This document shows positions 26,709-35,404 of a DNA stretch of 64,000 nucleotides, piece after piece; position 1 is the first letter of the stretch; each line of letters opens with the position of its first letter. A model generated the notes under the pieces. That model was not told the DNA's origin. It did no database searches and worked only from the letters and a program-made list of their open reading frames with translations. Made by a program: the position numbers and the translations under genes. Source of the stretch: Paenalcaligenes suwonensis (GTDB lineage: Bacteria; Pseudomonadota; Gammaproteobacteria; Burkholderiales; Burkholderiaceae_B); contig NZ_JAANPV010000006.1 of NCBI RefSeq assembly GCF_011290505.1, positions 186,001 to 250,000 on the forward strand, in the 5' to 3' direction.

Positions 26709-27578
26709 ATGACTGCTCCTGTCTCTACTTTTCCGTGGCGCGATAGCCTATTAACTGCACTGGCTCCGGCTATTTGGGGGTCCACCTATATTGTGACCTC
26801 TGAAATTCTGCCACCAGACAGACCTTTTACCGCTGCGCTGATACGTGCATTACCTGCTGGCATATTGCTGGTGTTACTTACTAGAAAACTGCCCTTGCGG
26901 CAAGACTGGTTACGCCTGATTATCTTGGCCGCCTTAAACATCGGCATTTTCCAAGCCCTGCTGTTCGTAGCGGCTTACCGTCTACCCGGTGGCTTAGCAG
27001 CCGTGCTAGGTGCTATACAGCCGTTATTGGTGATGGTGCTAGTCTGGGCCGTGGATGGCAAATCGCCCGCACAAACCACCTTATGGTCGGCTGTGGCGGG
27101 GGTAATAGGTATGGCCATCTTATTATGGTCACCACAAACTCAGTTTGAACCCATAGGCGTGATCGCCGCCCTATTGGGTGCTGCCAGTATGGCAGCAGGT
27201 ATTTGGTTGACACGGCGTTGGCAAGTCAAACTCCCTATACTGGCACTGACGGGCTGGCAATTGCTGCTGGGCGGCGCCATGCTGGCACCCGTTGCCTACT
27301 TAGTCGATGCGCCTTTACCTCAGTTAACCGCCACCCAGTATCTGGCTTATGCCTACTTGTGCTTAGCCGGTGCACTGTTAGCGTATGTGCTGTGGTTTAG
27401 GGGAATTGTGCGCTTACCCACGGTAGCTGTGTCTTCGCTAGGTTTACTTAGCCCTTTAACCGCTGTGATATTAGGATGGGCGCTGCTGTCTCAAGCCATG
27501 AGTGGCTCTGCGTTACTTGGGCTGGTCATTGTGCTTATCAGTGTGTTTGCCGTGCAATGGACGTCCACCCAGCGCTAA
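26709..27578 (+). CDS. EamA/DMT-family transporter
   Basis: This 289-residue protein has about ten membrane helices in two EamA repeats (about 10-140 and 150-285). Features include PAIWGSTYIVTSEILPPDRP at the start, RLPGGLAAVLGAIQPLLV in the first repeat and TVAVSSLGLLSPLTAVILGW in the second. DMT exporters of this kind move amino acids, metabolites or drugs out of the cell; the substrate is not readable. Divergence from a MarR regulator suggests inducible efflux. The mRNA leader may be very short because operator 2 reaches almost to the ATG and no ribosome site is evident. Confidence 0.9.
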   Translation: MTAPVSTFPWRDSLLTALAPAIWGSTYIVTSEILPPDRPFTAALIRALPAGILLVLLTRKLPLRQDWLRLIILAALNIGIFQALLFVAAYRLPGGLAAVLGAIQPLLVMVLVWAVDGKSPAQTTLWSAVAGVIGMAILLWSPQTQFEPIGVIAALLGAASMAAGIWLTRRWQVKLPILALTGWQLLLGGAMLAPVAYLVDAPLPQLTATQYLAYAYLCLAGALLAYVLWFRGIVRLPTVAVSSLGLLSPLTAVILGWALLSQAMSGSALLGLVIVLISVFAVQWTSTQR

Positions 27579-27670
27579 GCAAGAAAAAGGCCATTGTGCA
27601 ATACCATCGCACTATCAGCTCACTCTGACGGCGATATCACTGATCATCCTCAATATTCAATACGAACTTA

Positions 27671-27710
27671 GAGCCCCTAAGGAAGTCGTCTGTATCCATG
27701 TGAGGGGCTC
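27671..27710 (+). terminator. Possible hairpin after the EamA gene
   Basis: GAGCCCCT (27671-27678) and AGGGGCTC (27703-27710) form a stem with a 24-nt loop, followed by a weak T-rich stretch. It is a possible terminator for the plus strand. Confidence 0.35.
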
Positions 27711-27768
27711 CCTGTTTACAACAATGCCATACACCCAGAATGCACCAACTTCCGTTACTTCAAGGCAT

Positions 27769-27797
27769 AAAAAACCCGCCCTTTTATAGGGCGGGTT
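27769..27797 (-). terminator. Terminator of the mscS-type gene
   Basis: AACCCGCCC (27773-27781) pairs with GGGCGGGTT (27789-27797). The A residues on the left give a T run on the minus strand, 28 bp past the channel gene's stop. Confidence 0.8.
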
Positions 27798-27824
27798 AGA
27801 TGCTGTAGCCTTTATTTTCTATAC

Positions 27825-28664
27825 TTAAGCGCTGGCTTTTTCTGTGTCCGTCGGAGCACTGATTTCACGCACTGGTACTGGAATGCGCAAACCTTCATCT
27901 TTCAGCAAGATTGGTGCTTGACGCAACAGTTCGAAGCGTAAGTTCCAGAAGTTCTCGGACAAACTCCACACACGCACTGTCACCACAACAGCACTGTCTT
28001 TGTACTGCGTGACCATAACCTGTGGTGCAGGGTCTTTAAGCACATGCTCATTACCCTCTGCCATTTTTTTCAAAATACGAATGGCTTTATCCAGATCATC
28101 GCCATAACGCACCGCTACTTCCACATCCATACGGCGGGTTTTATTGCGGCTGTAGTTGATGATGGCGCTGCCCCAAATAGAGCTATTAGGCAATGTAAAC
28201 TCAATGCCATCGACCTGTATAAAGCGGGTTAGAAACAAACCCACTTCATCCACCGTACCATCCCCCTGGCCTACGACTGATACAAACTCACCCGCACTGA
28301 TGGGGCGTAGTATTAGCAACATAATGCCCGATGCCACGTTTTGCAGCGTACCTTGCAAAGCCAAACCTACCGCCAAACCCATTGCACCCAGCATGGCTAC
28401 GATACTGGTAGTTTGCACACCAAAGCGTGCCAAGACGGCGATCAACACGATGATACGTATGAACCATTGCAGCACGATGGTGAGCATGGGGATCACTGTG
28501 CGATCCATGTGTGGCATACGTGTCAGGAATTTGCGCAAAAACCGGGCTGCAACTGACGATAGCCACCATCCAACAATAAGGATAACAGCAGCCAAAAGCA
28601 GATTGACACCAAACGTCTGTAATAACGATAACGTTGAGTTTTCGATCAGCTGTGTTTCAGTCAT
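27825..28664 (-). CDS. mscS: Small-conductance mechanosensitive channel (MscS family)
   Basis: This 279-residue protein has the short MscS layout: three membrane helices in residues 18-130 and a cytoplasmic beta/alpha vestibule after that. The pore helix carries the alternating small residues of MscS in AMLGAMGLAVGLALQGTLQN. MscS opens on membrane tension during osmotic downshock and releases solutes. Length is close to E. coli MscS (286). AAAGGTG lies before the ATG. It diverges from the monooxygenase gene, with no evident functional link. Confidence 0.92.
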   Translation of the reverse strand: MTETQLIENSTLSLLQTFGVNLLLAAVILIVGWWLSSVAARFLRKFLTRMPHMDRTVIPMLTIVLQWFIRIIVLIAVLARFGVQTTSIVAMLGAMGLAVGLALQGTLQNVASGIMLLILRPISAGEFVSVVGQGDGTVDEVGLFLTRFIQVDGIEFTLPNSSIWGSAIINYSRNKTRRMDVEVAVRYGDDLDKAIRILKKMAEGNEHVLKDPAPQVMVTQYKDSAVVVTVRVWSLSENFWNLRFELLRQAPILLKDEGLRIPVPVREISAPTDTEKASA

Positions 28665-28763
28665 TCACCTTTCTCCCTAAATAAACATCACATGCAACAA
28701 TCATAACGGGTTTTAACTGCCCTATGATATGAGTATCGTTGTCTGTTACAAGGACTCACTAAC

Positions 28764-29759
28764 ATGTCTACTCGTGCCACTTTTTCTGCGCTGGATTTAG
28801 CCCCTATCACGCAAGGAGGCTCCGCTAGGGATGCATTTTTGCGTGCCGCTGAACTTGCCCAACACTGCGAAAACCTTGGTTTTACTCGCTACTGGTTAGC
28901 TGAGCATCACGGCATGCCGGGCATTGCCAGTGCTGCCACCGCTATTTTGATCAGCCATGTGGCCTCACAAACGCAACGCATACGCGTAGGGGCTGGTGGC
29001 ATTATGCTGCCCAACCATTCACCACTGGTAATTGCCGAGCAATTTGGCACCTTGGAAAGCTTATACCCTGGCCGTATAGACTTGGGCTTAGGCCGCGCTC
29101 CGGGTTCAGACCAAATCACCTCTAGAGCGTTACGCCGCGACTTAAACTCTGACCCAGAACAGTTCCCCCGCGATGTATTAGAACTGATGGACTACATGTC
29201 AGATGAGCCCGAGCAGCCGGTAGTTGCCGTACCAGGTCGCGGCAGTAAAGTACCTGTTTGGATTTTGGGTAGTAGCTTGTATGGTGCTCAGTTGGCTGCT
29301 GCATTGGGCCTACCCTACGCCTTTGCCTCGCACTTTGCACCAGCGCAACTGGCCCATGCCTGTGAAGTCTATAGGCAGCACTTCCGCCCGTCTAAATACT
29401 TAGACAAGCCGTACTTGATGCTGGGCTTTAATATTTTTGCCGCTGATACCACTGCAGAAGCCGAAGACTTAGCCACATCGTGGCAGCAATCTTTTGTGAG
29501 CCTGCGCTCGGGCAAACCTATTACCCTACCGCCACCCGCACCCGGCTATATGGATAATGCCAGTCCTCAAGCACAAGAACTCATTAAACACATGATGCAC
29601 TGCACCGCTATTGGTGATGTGGACACGGTGCGCCAGAAGATTCACTCAACACTCGTGAATACTCAAGCTAATGAGCTGATTGTGACCAGCAATATTTACG
29701 ATCAGAAAGCACGTTTGCATTCGTATACGTTGGCAGCAGAGGCGTTTAAGTCGCTGTAG
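28764..29759 (+). CDS. LLM-class flavin-dependent oxidoreductase
   Basis: This 331-residue protein is a single-domain bacterial-luciferase-like (F420/FMN) barrel of the YhbW type. Family features are [40 protein letters not shown] and [14 protein letters not shown]. It should act as a flavin-dependent monooxygenase or reductase in the cytoplasm; no substrate is predictable. AAGGA precedes the ATG by 9 bp. The gene ends near the first copy of the convergent-gap hairpin repeat. Confidence 0.9.
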   Translation: MSTRATFSALDLAPITQGGSARDAFLRAAELAQHCENLGFTRYWLAEHHGMPGIASAATAILISHVASQTQRIRVGAGGIMLPNHSPLVIAEQFGTLESLYPGRIDLGLGRAPGSDQITSRALRRDLNSDPEQFPRDVLELMDYMSDEPEQPVVAVPGRGSKVPVWILGSSLYGAQLAAALGLPYAFASHFAPAQLAHACEVYRQHFRPSKYLDKPYLMLGFNIFAADTTAEAEDLATSWQQSFVSLRSGKPITLPPPAPGYMDNASPQAQELIKHMMHCTAIGDVDTVRQKIHSTLVNTQANELIVTSNIYDQKARLHSYTLAAEAFKSL

Positions 29760-29782
29760 CTAAGGCAGTATCGGTAGCTTAC

Positions 29783-29848
29783 GCTGGGGGCTGCAGAAAT
29801 ACTTTTTGTGATTTGAGACACCAAATCAAAAAAGTTTTCTCTCCGCCC
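29783..29848 (-). repeat. Hairpin repeat copy A
   Basis: This copy is in reverse orientation to copies C, D, F and G. The core GATTTGAGACACCAAATC has a perfect 6-bp stem flanked by T and A runs, with GGCGGAGAG and CTGCAGCCCC ends when read on the minus strand. It lies between the convergent LLM oxidoreductase and proW genes and could act as a two-way terminator. Confidence 0.8.
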
Positions 29849-29918
29849 ACCGAGTGTTCTGATTACTGAACGATTTACCACCCTTTCTAAAGCAATAACA
29901 GCAGGGGCTATGAACACC

Positions 29919-29948
29919 AAAAAGGCTTGGAAATATCCAAGCCTTTTT
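29919..29948. terminator. Bidirectional terminator near proW
   Basis: AAAAAGGCTTGG (29919-29930) pairs with CCAAGCCTTTTT (29937-29948). It lies 15 bp past the proW stop codon and can terminate in both directions. Confidence 0.85.
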
Positions 29949-29962
29949 ATATCGCTTACCGC

Positions 29963-30808
29963 TTATTTCTTTTTGCTGCTGCGCTTTTGCAAAGATTGCG
30001 TCAGTCTATCTAGCAACATGGCCAGAATCACTACGGCAATACCTGCCACAAAGCCATCGCCAGAACGCAGTCGCTGAATGGCGCGCCATACTTCGCTACC
30101 TAAACCATCGGCACCAATCATAGCGGCAATCACTACCATGGACAAGGCCAACATAATGGTCTGGTTCACACCCGCCATAATGGTAGGCAACGCTAACGGT
30201 AACTGCACTTTAAACAGTTTTTGTCGACGTGTCGCACCATAAGCATCAGCGGCCTCGATCAAATCAGAAGGCACTTGGCGTATGCCCAAAATAGTCAGGC
30301 GTATCGCCGGTGGCATAGAGAAAATCACCGTAGCAAAAATGGCCGATACCGCACCAATACCAAAAAACGGAATGGCGGGGATTAGGTACACAAAGGCCGG
30401 CATGGTCTGCATGAAATCCAGCATTGGCATCACCACTTTATATAAGCGGTTAGACAGTGCAGCCACAATACCTATAGGCAAGGCGATCACAATAGCAACC
30501 AAGGTGGCAATGACGACCAACGTCAGCGTTTGAATCATAGGTACCCATAAGCCTAGGTTCCAGATCAAGCCCAAACCGGCCACAGCACCTATAGCTAAAC
30601 GCCAGCCCGAAGCACGCCAACACAACAGCGCAAAGGCTGCTATCAGCAACCATTCAGGCAATGCCAGCAAACCATCGTTCAGTAGATCAATGCCGTCTTG
30701 AGTAAAGCGTGACACACTGCGCGTTACGCCAGAATAGCTAGAAGTCAGCGAGTTAAGCCCCTGCTCGATCCAACGGCTTAACGGTAAGGTTGGAATACTA
30801 CTCATCAT
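29963..30808 (-). CDS. proW: Glycine betaine/proline-type ABC transporter permease
   Basis: This 281-residue inner-membrane subunit belongs to the ProW/OpuAB group. Helices begin near residue 50. The EAA-like cytoplasmic loop that contacts the ATPase is in DLIEAADAYGATRRQKLFKVQLPLALP. At 281 residues it lacks the long N-terminal tail of E. coli ProW (354). Its start overlaps the proV stop by four bases. Expected role: uptake of glycine betaine or a related quaternary amine for osmoprotection or as nutrient. Confidence 0.93.
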   Translation of the reverse strand: MMSSIPTLPLSRWIEQGLNSLTSSYSGVTRSVSRFTQDGIDLLNDGLLALPEWLLIAAFALLCWRASGWRLAIGAVAGLGLIWNLGLWVPMIQTLTLVVIATLVAIVIALPIGIVAALSNRLYKVVMPMLDFMQTMPAFVYLIPAIPFFGIGAVSAIFATVIFSMPPAIRLTILGIRQVPSDLIEAADAYGATRRQKLFKVQLPLALPTIMAGVNQTIMLALSMVVIAAMIGADGLGSEVWRAIQRLRSGDGFVAGIAVVILAMLLDRLTQSLQKRSSKKK

Positions 30809-32007
30809 GAGGTTTCTCCTGCTTTAGCCAGCTCATCTAACACGGCACCTTTCACCACCACGCCTAATAACTGTTCTTTGTCATTCACAACGGCAACAGG
30901 AATACTGCGATCGAATAACCCGAATAGTTGATTCAATGGCTCGTCTGGCCCTACTTTAGGTATATCGGTATCTATATAGCTTTGTATGCTTTGTGCCTGA
31001 TCTTGAATGGCTTTGCGCAACACAGCCGCTTCAATCAAGCCAATTAAGCGTCTGTCTCGCGTTGTCACATACACCGAGTCGATACTGTTTTCACTCATCT
31101 TGCGCAACGCTGTACGTGGCCCATCATCAGGACGCACCGTCACGCGCGAAGAGCGCATAGCACTGCTTGCGGTCAATACTCGGGCTTTATCCACACCTTC
31201 AATAAAGCGCGCCACATAGTCATCGGCGGGTTTGCTGAGAATTTCTTCTGGCGTACCTTCTTGCACGATCTCACCGTCTTTCAGCAAGATGATGCGGTCA
31301 CCAATGTTTAACGCCTCATCCAAGTCGTGCGTGATGAAAATGGTGGTTTTACGCGTGCGGTACTGCAATTCTTGCAGCTCTTGCTGCATATCTTTGCGGA
31401 TTAATGGGTCTAGCGCCGAAAAGGCTTCGTCCATCAACAACACGCTGCCGTCGTTTGCCAGCGCTCGCGCAATACCCACGCGCTGTTGCATACCACCAGA
31501 CAGTTGTGAGGGATAGGAATCTTCCCAGCCTTTAAGGCCCACTTGCTCTAATGCATCGACAGCAATACGACCACGTTCTTCTTTTTCCATGTGGCGTATT
31601 TCTAGCCCGAACTCTACGTTTTGCTGCACAGTTCGGTGTGGAAATAAGGCGAAATTCTGAAACACCATCGAGAAATGCTCACGTCGCACTGCCAGCAATT
31701 CTTTTTCAGATAACTTAGTGATGTCTTGACCCGCTATTTCCACCTGCCCTTCGGTAGGATCTATTAAGCGATTCAAGCAACGGATCAAGGTAGATTTACC
31801 GGATCCCGACAAGCCCATAATAACGAGCAGCTCGCCTTCATACACATCAAAGTTGATGTCATAAAGCCCAAGGGTATGGCCAGTTTGTTCAAAAATCTCA
31901 GGGCGTTTTTTACCCTGCTTACGTAAAGCCAGTGCACGATCTGGATTAGCACCAAAAACTTTACTTAACTGACGGACTTTGATTTTTACATTTCTAGTAT
32001 TCGTCAT
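30805..32007 (-). CDS. proV: Glycine betaine/proline-type ABC transporter ATP-binding protein
   Basis: This 400-residue ATPase has Walker A GLSGSGKST, signature LSGGMQQRVGIARAL and Walker B VLLMDEAFSAL in the first 260 residues. Two CBS-like segments follow at the C-terminus (about 285-395), which in OpuA-type transporters sense ionic strength. The N-terminal lead with ALALRKQGKKRPEIFEQTGH is typical of ProV. AGAGGAA precedes the ATG. It is the middle gene of proX-proV-proW. Confidence 0.95.
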   Translation of the reverse strand: MTNTRNVKIKVRQLSKVFGANPDRALALRKQGKKRPEIFEQTGHTLGLYDINFDVYEGELLVIMGLSGSGKSTLIRCLNRLIDPTEGQVEIAGQDITKLSEKELLAVRREHFSMVFQNFALFPHRTVQQNVEFGLEIRHMEKEERGRIAVDALEQVGLKGWEDSYPSQLSGGMQQRVGIARALANDGSVLLMDEAFSALDPLIRKDMQQELQELQYRTRKTTIFITHDLDEALNIGDRIILLKDGEIVQEGTPEEILSKPADDYVARFIEGVDKARVLTASSAMRSSRVTVRPDDGPRTALRKMSENSIDSVYVTTRDRRLIGLIEAAVLRKAIQDQAQSIQSYIDTDIPKVGPDEPLNQLFGLFDRSIPVAVVNDKEQLLGVVVKGAVLDELAKAGETS

Positions 32008-32037
32008 CCGTTCCTCTTTTTGCTGTAATTGAAAAGT

Positions 32038-32069
32038 ACAAGGCCGGGTCGCAATGCGCCCGGCCTTGT
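32038..32069 (-). promoter_or_regulatory. Hairpin between proX and proV
   Basis: ACAAGGCCGGG and CCCGGCCTTGT form a perfect 11-bp stem with a 10-nt loop. There is no T run. It probably protects the 3' end of a processed proX message, so that the binding protein is made in excess over the membrane subunits. Confidence 0.6.
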
Positions 32070-32105
32070 GCCTATAGCGACATTACTGGTTCACCACAAT
32101 GTGGC

Positions 32106-32990
32106 TTACTCAGTAGTGGGCATCCAGGCTTGTACTTTTTCTGGGTTAGCTTCTACCCATTTTTTGGCATTTTCATACGGATCACTACCGGCTTCTTCGT
32201 TCATCAACATGATTTCGCCCATGTCGTCGGTAGTCCAATTAAAGGCATCCAAGATGGCATACGCCTCTGGTTTTTCGTCTTTCAGACCTTTACGAGCAAT
32301 GGTATGAATTTGCTCTGCACCACCGTAAATACCTTTAGGGTCTTCTAGGTATTTAAGATCCCAACGCGCAAACATCCAATGCGGTGTCCACGCGGTAATG
32401 ACAACGTCTTCGTTATTCTGAATGGCATTCGCCAATGCCGCTGTCATGGTGGCATCGGTACCATCACGCAAACGCAGCTTCAGATTGTATTGGTCTACCA
32501 CATCACCGGTTAAACGCTGCAAACCTGCACCGGGATCAATACCAATAATTTCGTTATTGAATTTCTTGGCGTTGTCGTTCAGCTCTTCAATAGAGTTGAT
32601 CTCTGTGTAAGCGGGTACAACCAAACCCAGCTTAGTGCCATCTAAGTTCGGACCCAAGTCTTCAACTTTGTCACCCAACTGCGCGAAGTAATCTTCGTGG
32701 GTAGTAGGCAACCACGCAGCCAGCATGGCGTCAGCATCACCGTTAGCAACGGCTTGCCACATCGCCGCACCAGTCAGCGAGCTCATTTTTACATCGTAGC
32801 CAGCTTGCTCCAGCAATACGCGCATGACGTTAGTGGAAGCTACCTCAGACGACCACTCAACATAGGCCAAATGCACAGTACCTTTGTCTTGGGCATAGGC
32901 ACTGCCAGTTCCCAATAACCCTAGGCCAAAAACAGCGGTACCCATTGCAACACTTAGACGTTTCAGGATTTTATTTATTAACATAATCAT
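32106..32990 (-). CDS. proX: Glycine betaine-type periplasmic binding protein
   Basis: This 294-residue secreted protein has a signal peptide (hydrophobic VAMGTAVFGLGLLGTGSAYA) and the OpuAC/ProX fold, with LAYVEWSSEVASTNVMRVLL, WLPTTHEDYF and TAWTPHWMFARWDLKYL, where the tryptophans form the cage for a quaternary ammonium group. I start at the ATG at 32990 because GGAG lies just before it; another ATG two codons on is equally near. It is the first gene of the operon. Betaine, proline betaine or choline are possible ligands. Confidence 0.92.
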   Translation of the reverse strand: MIMLINKILKRLSVAMGTAVFGLGLLGTGSAYAQDKGTVHLAYVEWSSEVASTNVMRVLLEQAGYDVKMSSLTGAAMWQAVANGDADAMLAAWLPTTHEDYFAQLGDKVEDLGPNLDGTKLGLVVPAYTEINSIEELNDNAKKFNNEIIGIDPGAGLQRLTGDVVDQYNLKLRLRDGTDATMTAALANAIQNNEDVVITAWTPHWMFARWDLKYLEDPKGIYGGAEQIHTIARKGLKDEKPEAYAILDAFNWTTDDMGEIMLMNEEAGSDPYENAKKWVEANPEKVQAWMPTTE

Positions 32991-33081
32991 TTGACTCCGA
33001 ATCATTCTAGAGCTAATCATTATATCAACAAATCAATTTCAGTCTAGCGCAGCATAACGAAAACGGCATAATCAGGCGCAT

Positions 33082-33127
33082 AAAAATGCTGATGCACCGC
33101 CCCGTAGTAGAAGGCAGTGCATCAGCA
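33082..33127 (-). terminator. Terminator of the MBL-fold gene
   Basis: TGCTGATGCAC (33087-33097) pairs perfectly with GTGCATCAGCA (33117-33127), and A residues at 33082-33086 give T residues after the stem on the minus strand. Confidence 0.75.
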
Positions 33128-33171
33128 CAGAGACAGCAATCAATGAAGTTGCTACAGGTATTGCGCCAGCC

Positions 33172-34131
33172 TTACTGCCATTGCATCTCACCTTTAGCCA
33201 CGCTCGCGCTTAGCACCAAGGAGCCGTCGCCCTGCAATTCTGGATAACGTAACTTCATCGCCACGACCAACTCTGGCGAATTACTAGCCTTGGCAGCCTC
33301 TTCGTTAAAGGCCTGTATGTAATCCGCCGTGAAAGTGACTGCCTCTACTCCCTTAGGTAACGCGCCCATGTAGTGACCTGGAATGACTACATCAGGTGAT
33401 AAAGCCTTGATACGCGCTAAGGTTGCCAACCAATCAGCGTGCGACTGCGGTGTTTGCGTATCGGCCATCCATACATGCTCGCCAGACATCACGGGAATCC
33501 CGCCCACAACCGTTTTACTAGCAGGTATCCACACAAACGTACGATCTGGCGTAGGGCCATCTAACCCCACCACCTTGAGTTCCTGCCCTTCTAGCAACAA
33601 GGTATCGCCCTCTAACGCTTGAGGAACAACAATCCTACTGGGAGCGCTATCGCCCATTTTCGGCCCCCAAAAAGCAAACTTGGCATCCTTAGTCGCTTCT
33701 ATGTGCGCAATGGTGGCGGGTGTAGCCAGAATGTTGGCGTCCGGAAAAGCCTCCTGTAACGTCGCCAAACCAAAGTAATAGTCGGGATCACCATGACTAA
33801 TATAGATAGTGCTTAACCGCTTCCCTGTTGCTTTAATTTTCTCTACAAGCTGGCTGGCTTCAGTTGTAGAAAACTGTGCGTCAATTAAGATGGCTTCATC
33901 TTTGCCTTGTACCAATACCGACGACACCGCAAAAATCGCCTCGCCACCCCAATTAAACGGCTCTATGGTTAATGCCGCTTGTTGCGCTTGGTGTGTAGCT
34001 GGGGTCGCAACCACAGCCGTTTCTGCTGCCAACACCTGCGCAGATGCTCCTGTTAATGTCGCAGCCACTGCCACCACAACCGTAGAAAACACATAGCGCC
34101 CCGTTGCGCCTAATCCTGCAATATGTGCCAT
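33172..34131 (-). CDS. Exported MBL-fold hydrolase-like protein with variant metal motif
   Basis: This 319-residue protein has an N-terminal export signal (VFSTVVVAVAATLTGASAQ, cut near LAA) and a metallo-beta-lactamase fold: FNWGGEAIFAVSSVLVQG, LIDAQFST, then ISHGDPDYYFG and VIPGHYMG. The standard motif is HxHxDH; here it reads H-G-D-P-D-Y, so two ligands are changed while one His, two Asp and the later GH remain. Metal binding may be altered or lost, or this may be a distinct subfamily. GGAGC lies 6 bp before the ATG at 34131. It diverges from an HxlR regulator. Confidence 0.83.
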   Translation of the reverse strand: MAHIAGLGATGRYVFSTVVVAVAATLTGASAQVLAAETAVVATPATHQAQQAALTIEPFNWGGEAIFAVSSVLVQGKDEAILIDAQFSTTEASQLVEKIKATGKRLSTIYISHGDPDYYFGLATLQEAFPDANILATPATIAHIEATKDAKFAFWGPKMGDSAPSRIVVPQALEGDTLLLEGQELKVVGLDGPTPDRTFVWIPASKTVVGGIPVMSGEHVWMADTQTPQSHADWLATLARIKALSPDVVIPGHYMGALPKGVEAVTFTADYIQAFNEEAAKASNSPELVVAMKLRYPELQGDGSLVLSASVAKGEMQWQ

Positions 34132-34160
34132 AGTCAGCTCCAAAAATCTTTAATTAATAC

Positions 34161-34181
34161 TAGGTCACTAAAATAGACCTA
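34161..34181. promoter_or_regulatory. Candidate HxlR operator
   Basis: TAGGTC (34161-34166) and GACCTA (34176-34181) form a perfect inverted repeat with nine bases between, in the gap between the MBL-fold and HxlR genes. Half-site spacing suits a winged-helix dimer. Confidence 0.5.
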
Positions 34182-34284
34182 TGCTGCTACGAATGCTACA
34201 CTCACCCAACATTGAGCACAAGAAGTCACACGAACGTGCCTCAGTCACCTCAACGTGACCATCCTGCTAGCAAGAGAAACACCC

Positions 34285-34653
34285 ATGTCTGAAAAAAGCA
34301 CACAGCCCATAGAGTTTGACCAACCCTGCCCCATCCGCGATGTGTTGGATCGCATTGGTGATCAGTGGAGTTTGTTGATTTTGGAATCGCTCAAAGACCG
34401 CATACTGCGCTTTAACGAACTACACCGTGAGATAGGTGATATTTCCAGACAGGTACTATCGCGTACGCTGAAACGCTTAGAGAACGATGGCTACATCAGC
34501 CGCACGCTCTATCCCGAGGTTCCACCACGGGTTGACTATGCGTTAACAGAGTTAGGGAGATCGTTTCTGGTGCCTATGCAGCAGTTAGTGCAGTGGGCAG
34601 ATAGTAATCATGAGGCGATTTATTTGGCGCGAAAACAGGCTGCAGGGGTGTAA
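34285..34653 (+). CDS. HxlR-family transcriptional regulator
   Basis: This 122-residue winged-helix protein matches the HxlR family: CPIRDVLDRIGDQWSLLILE at the start with the conserved Cys, then RFNELHREIGDISRQVLSRTLKRLE as the DNA-reading helices and YALTELGRSF as the wing. Members often sense redox or electrophiles through the Cys. The ATG at 34285 fits the family length; a GTG ten codons upstream is less likely. Its place suggests control of the divergent MBL-fold gene. After its stop come 750 bp without a gene, filled by the repeat block. Confidence 0.92.
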   Translation: MSEKSTQPIEFDQPCPIRDVLDRIGDQWSLLILESLKDRILRFNELHREIGDISRQVLSRTLKRLENDGYISRTLYPEVPPRVDYALTELGRSFLVPMQQLVQWADSNHEAIYLARKQAAGV

Positions 34654-34702
34654 GTGGTGGGTTAAAAGCCTGCTTACTCACGACTGGACTGCATTCGCCT
34701 AA

Positions 34703-34759
34703 GGCTGCGAAAGTATTTTTTTATTTGAGACACCAAATAAAAAAACACTTCCATCCGCC
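34703..34759 (-). repeat. Hairpin repeat copy B
   Basis: This is a shorter variant in reverse orientation. The core ATTTGAGACACCAAAT is bounded by T and A runs, and the sides are GCGAAAGTA and ACACTTCCATCCGCC. It is nearly identical to copy E at 52940, which starts the second block. Confidence 0.78.
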
Positions 34760-35081
34760 TTTTGCTCGTCGCTTGCAGAGGTTTTGAGGCAGATGATTTC
34801 TGTAGGTGTACCTACTTCTGCACAAACACATTGTGTCGCGCTGTATTTCTTATTCAATGCTGTCGTTAGTTGCTTGATGTGCCTCAGAAACACTTAAGAA
34901 AAGCACCCAATTCAGCACAGAGCAGTAGCCAGCCGCTACGCTAATACAAAACAGCCTCTTATATGTGCTAACCAGCGCTACGCATAGAGGTCTACATTTA
35001 TCCTTAGCAGAGTATTTCGAGGCTAGCGTACTGACTGCCCCACAAGAAAGGGCTGTAAACCTACCAGTAGCAGCATGCTCA

Positions 35082-35149
35082 GGGGGGGCGGAGAGAAAAT
35101 TTTTTTGATTTGGTTTCTCAAATCACAAAAAATTCTTCTGCAGCTCCCC
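35082..35149 (+). repeat. Hairpin repeat copy C
   Basis: Forward orientation: GGGCGGAGAGAAAA, a T run, GATTTGGTTTCTCAAATC, an A run, then TTCTTCTGCAGCTCCCC. The loop differs by one base from the other copies. The outer GGGGCGGAG and CTGCAGCTCCCC can extend the stem. Confidence 0.8.
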
Positions 35150-35272
35150 AGCATGTGCGATGGATACAGCCGTCATCCTGAACCAGTATTACGAGTAGAA
35201 ACCCACTAGTCACGAATAAAACCGTACCAGTGCTTAAGAAGGGGCAGTAAACCTATTCATTGAAATACCTCA

Positions 35273-35339
35273 GGGGAGGCGGAGGAAAACTTTTTTGATT
35301 TGGTGTCTCAAATCACAAAAAGTTGTTCCGCAGTCCCCC
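35273..35339 (+). repeat. Hairpin repeat copy D
   Basis: Forward orientation with GGGGAGGCGGAGGAAAAC, a T run, GATTTGGTGTCTCAAATC, an A run and GTTGTTCCGCAGTCCCCC. It lies 191 bp after copy C and is preceded by the same AAGG.GCAGTAAACCTA-type flank, so C and D look like tandem units. Confidence 0.8.
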
Positions 35340-35404
35340 AGCGTATGCGATGAATACAGCCGTTATCCTGAGCCAGAATCAAGCGTAGAAAAACTCACCA
35401 ACCA

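Larger units (their letters stand above)
34664..35400. repeat. Duplicated intergenic block 1
   Basis: This stretch matches block 2 at 52861-53485 in order and orientation. Shared parts include the opening GCTTACTCACGACTGGACTG, three hairpin repeats (one reverse, two forward), and unit flanks such as CACGAATAAAACCGTACCAG and TGCGATGGATACAGCCGT. Identity is patchy between the units. No plausible protein gene lies in it; a 64-codon minus-strand frame is formed by the repeats themselves. It fills the gap between convergent HxlR and GMC genes. Confidence 0.75.

Noticed and set aside
34699-34893. A 64-codon minus-strand frame in duplicated block 1
   Set aside because: It runs through hairpin copy B and is not kept as a frame in block 2; no ribosome site is visible.
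34664-35400. A CRISPR-like array
   Set aside because: Repeats are 57-68 bp hairpins at uneven spacing with mixed orientation and related flanks, not direct repeats with unique equal spacers, and no cas gene is near.
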